A stretch of 55,723 nucleotides of DNA. It comes from Campylobacterota bacterium. GTDB lineage: Bacteria > Campylobacterota > Campylobacteria > Campylobacterales > Nitratiruptoraceae. A program made the translations under genes and the position numbers. A model generated the notes under the pieces. That model searched no databases. It worked only from the letters and a program-made list of their open reading frames with translations, and had not been told where the DNA came from. Location: positions 1 through 55,723 of the forward strand of contig JAADDW010000007.1 in the NCBI GenBank assembly GCA_013153715.1, written 5' to 3'. Below, one piece after another: positions 55,015 through 55,723 of this stretch (positions are counted from its first letter, which is position 1; every line of letters begins with the position of its first letter).

Positions 55015-55036
55015 GAGAGTTTCTAAAGAAACTCTC
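55015..55036. repeat. Perfect 9-bp inverted repeat
   Basis: GAGAGTTTC-TAAA-GAAACTCTC, a 9-bp stem with a 4-nt loop, just upstream of the TnpB breakpoint. Could be a relic of an IS200/605-type end or a transcription structure. Confidence 0.6.
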
Positions 55037-55037
55037 T

Positions 55038-55083
55038 GCCATTCATCACCTGTTTAAAAACAGGTGCATTCTGGCAATTTTTT
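55038..55083 (+). terminator. Strong intrinsic-terminator-like hairpin
   Basis: GCCA-TTCAT-CACCTGTTT-AA-AAACAGGTG-CATTC-TGGC: a 9-bp perfect stem (55047-55066), a symmetric internal loop and a GCCA/TGGC base, followed by AATTTTTT (55078-55083). On the plus strand this is a good terminator, although no plus-strand gene ends here. Confidence 0.6.
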
Positions 55084-55208
55084 CGTAAAGAGAGCTGTAG
55101 AATGGAGGATCAACCAGAAGAACAGGAGAGAGTGGATGAAGGAGAAAGGGGGAGACAGACTGTGATAGTGTGATGGGTGGAATGGAAAATACAGAAGGTG
55201 AATAGATT
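55084..55208. other. Purine-rich spacer between hairpins and CRISPR array
   Basis: About 125 bp, strongly purine-rich on the plus strand (many GGAG/GAAG words). A 24-codon ATG frame starts at 55101 but has no ribosome-binding site. No gene or RNA recognised. Confidence 0.4.
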
Positions 55209-55723
55209 ATCTCAACGGTCTATAGCAGGACAGGGAACCCAACGGCCCTCTCTCTTTTATCCCTCTACGCTCTGCGTCTGTTTCAATAGCTTACAGCTGG
55301 AAGGAAAACCCTTGTTGGCAGGGGAGGGAAGAGCAGTCGGTACCTTCCCATTTCAACGGCTCATAGCCGGATAGAAAACGCGCATGCCGCCGAGCAAGTG
55401 CCACTCGACTATCTATATTTCAATGGCTCATAGCCGGATAGAAAACGCTCTGTCAGCCCTGCGCTATCCGTCGTGCGTATAAGATTTCAACGGCTCATAG
55501 CCGGATAGAAAACCGCCCCTGAATTTGCCGAACGCTACGGTATTCCTTGTTTCAACGGCTCATAGCCGGATAGAAAACCAACTTTCATCTTCAGCTTAGC
55601 CACATACTTCGCTGGTTTCAACGGCTCATAGCCAGATAGAGAACCTCGATGTGCGCTACTACGGACACAACCAGAAGGAGTTGTTTCAACGACTCATAGC
55701 CGGATAGAAAACTTGGCAAAATG
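55209..55723 (-). CRISPR. CRISPR array, trailer end; continues beyond the right edge
   Basis: Eight 30-nt repeats start at 55209, 55280, 55350, 55417, 55484, 55549, 55615 and 55683; spacers are 41, 40, 37, 37, 35, 36 and 38 nt. Plus-strand consensus: GTTTCAACGGCTCATAGCCG then GATAGAAAAC, with a CGGCT/AGCCG stem. The first two units are decayed (9 and 7 mismatches), the third to fifth begin with A instead of G, and the last two carry one or two changes. Decay at the left marks the trailer, and the minus-strand repeat ends in GTTGAAAC, the usual crRNA 5'-handle form, so transcription should run from right to left with leader and cas genes off the right edge. The subtype cannot be assigned without the cas genes. 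Confidence 0.97.

Noticed and set aside
55177..55374. 65-codon plus-strand frame across the first CRISPR repeats
   Set aside because: Translation of repeat and spacer DNA, not a gene.
55514..55682. Reading spacers as coding fragments of known phages
   Set aside because: Most spacers show an open frame of 10-13 codons, but that is expected by chance at this length; no source can be named without a search.

Overview
The window looks like a chromosome segment of a free-living Campylobacterota bacterium (the former Epsilonproteobacteria). Reasons: a glutamine synthetase whose adenylylation tyrosine is replaced by phenylalanine, a ThrRS with a reduced N-terminal domain, thrS-infC separated from rpmI-rplT, the ftsW-murG, rpsT-prfA and glmM-lspA pairs, TAATG/ATGA-type overlaps throughout, and many TATAAT -10 boxes with poorly defined -35 regions. 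G+C is high for the phylum (about half or slightly more by eye) and Arg codons are mostly AGG/AGA, which would fit a Nitratifractor/Sulfurovum-like lineage; this placement is inference.

Layout. 1-3113: end of an unknown secreted-type protein, rplT-rpmI, pckA. 3134-6042 (minus): a ferredoxin:thioredoxin-reductase-like Fe-S protein, pcm, a nitrilase-family hydrolase and nrdB. 6136-9696: a LOG-family protein, a YpfJ-type metalloprotease, glnA and an acidic coiled-coil protein. 9976-19710 (minus): a long, tightly packed operon alaS, CopD-like membrane protein, speH, maf, a COG2112 kinase, bioF, a solo ABC ATPase, pbpA, a repeat-containing secreted protein and a PHP histidinol phosphatase. 19768-25575: ftsI, ftsW-murG, a diguanylate cyclase and panC. 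25628-29587: prfB, a new 29-codon membrane ORF, a thioredoxin-like protein and acs. 29599-34845: a lipase-type lipoprotein, CHAD protein, hemJ, patatin, a two-TM protein and an UPF0306 protein. 34871-40235: tamA-tamB, DUF309 and a coiled-coil membrane protein. 40242-41353: a split YeeE/YedE transporter. 41474-47252: infC, thrS, tRNA-Val, lspA, glmM, rpsT, prfA. 47737-51768 (minus): NDH-2-like oxidoreductase, Bax-like glucosaminidase, dapF, coaE, speE. 52137-54674: DUF2892-like protein, purM, DUF218 protein, DUF2939 protein. 54766-55723: a TnpB remnant, paired hairpins and the trailer end of a CRISPR array that runs off the right edge.

Functionally most of the window is housekeeping: translation (two release factors, two tRNA synthetases, IF3, L20, L35, S20), cell wall (pbpA, ftsI, ftsW, murG, glmM, dapF, Bax-like), envelope biogenesis (tamAB, lspA), cofactors (bioF, panC, coaE, hemJ), spermidine (speH, speE) and central carbon and nitrogen metabolism (pckA, acs, glnA). 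The right edge is the only clearly mobile/defence area; the cas genes, if present, lie outside.

The most notable observations are: lspA whose last six codons and stop lie inside the downstream tRNA-Val gene; a CRISPR array whose decayed trailer repeats keep stem pairing by a compensatory change and that sits beside a TnpB fragment; a 29-codon membrane ORF behind a hairpin that can sequester its Shine-Dalgarno; two genes whose -10 boxes lie exactly six bases before the ATG (leaderless candidates); and several structured intergenic segments. I saw no complete undescribed multi-gene system within the window.
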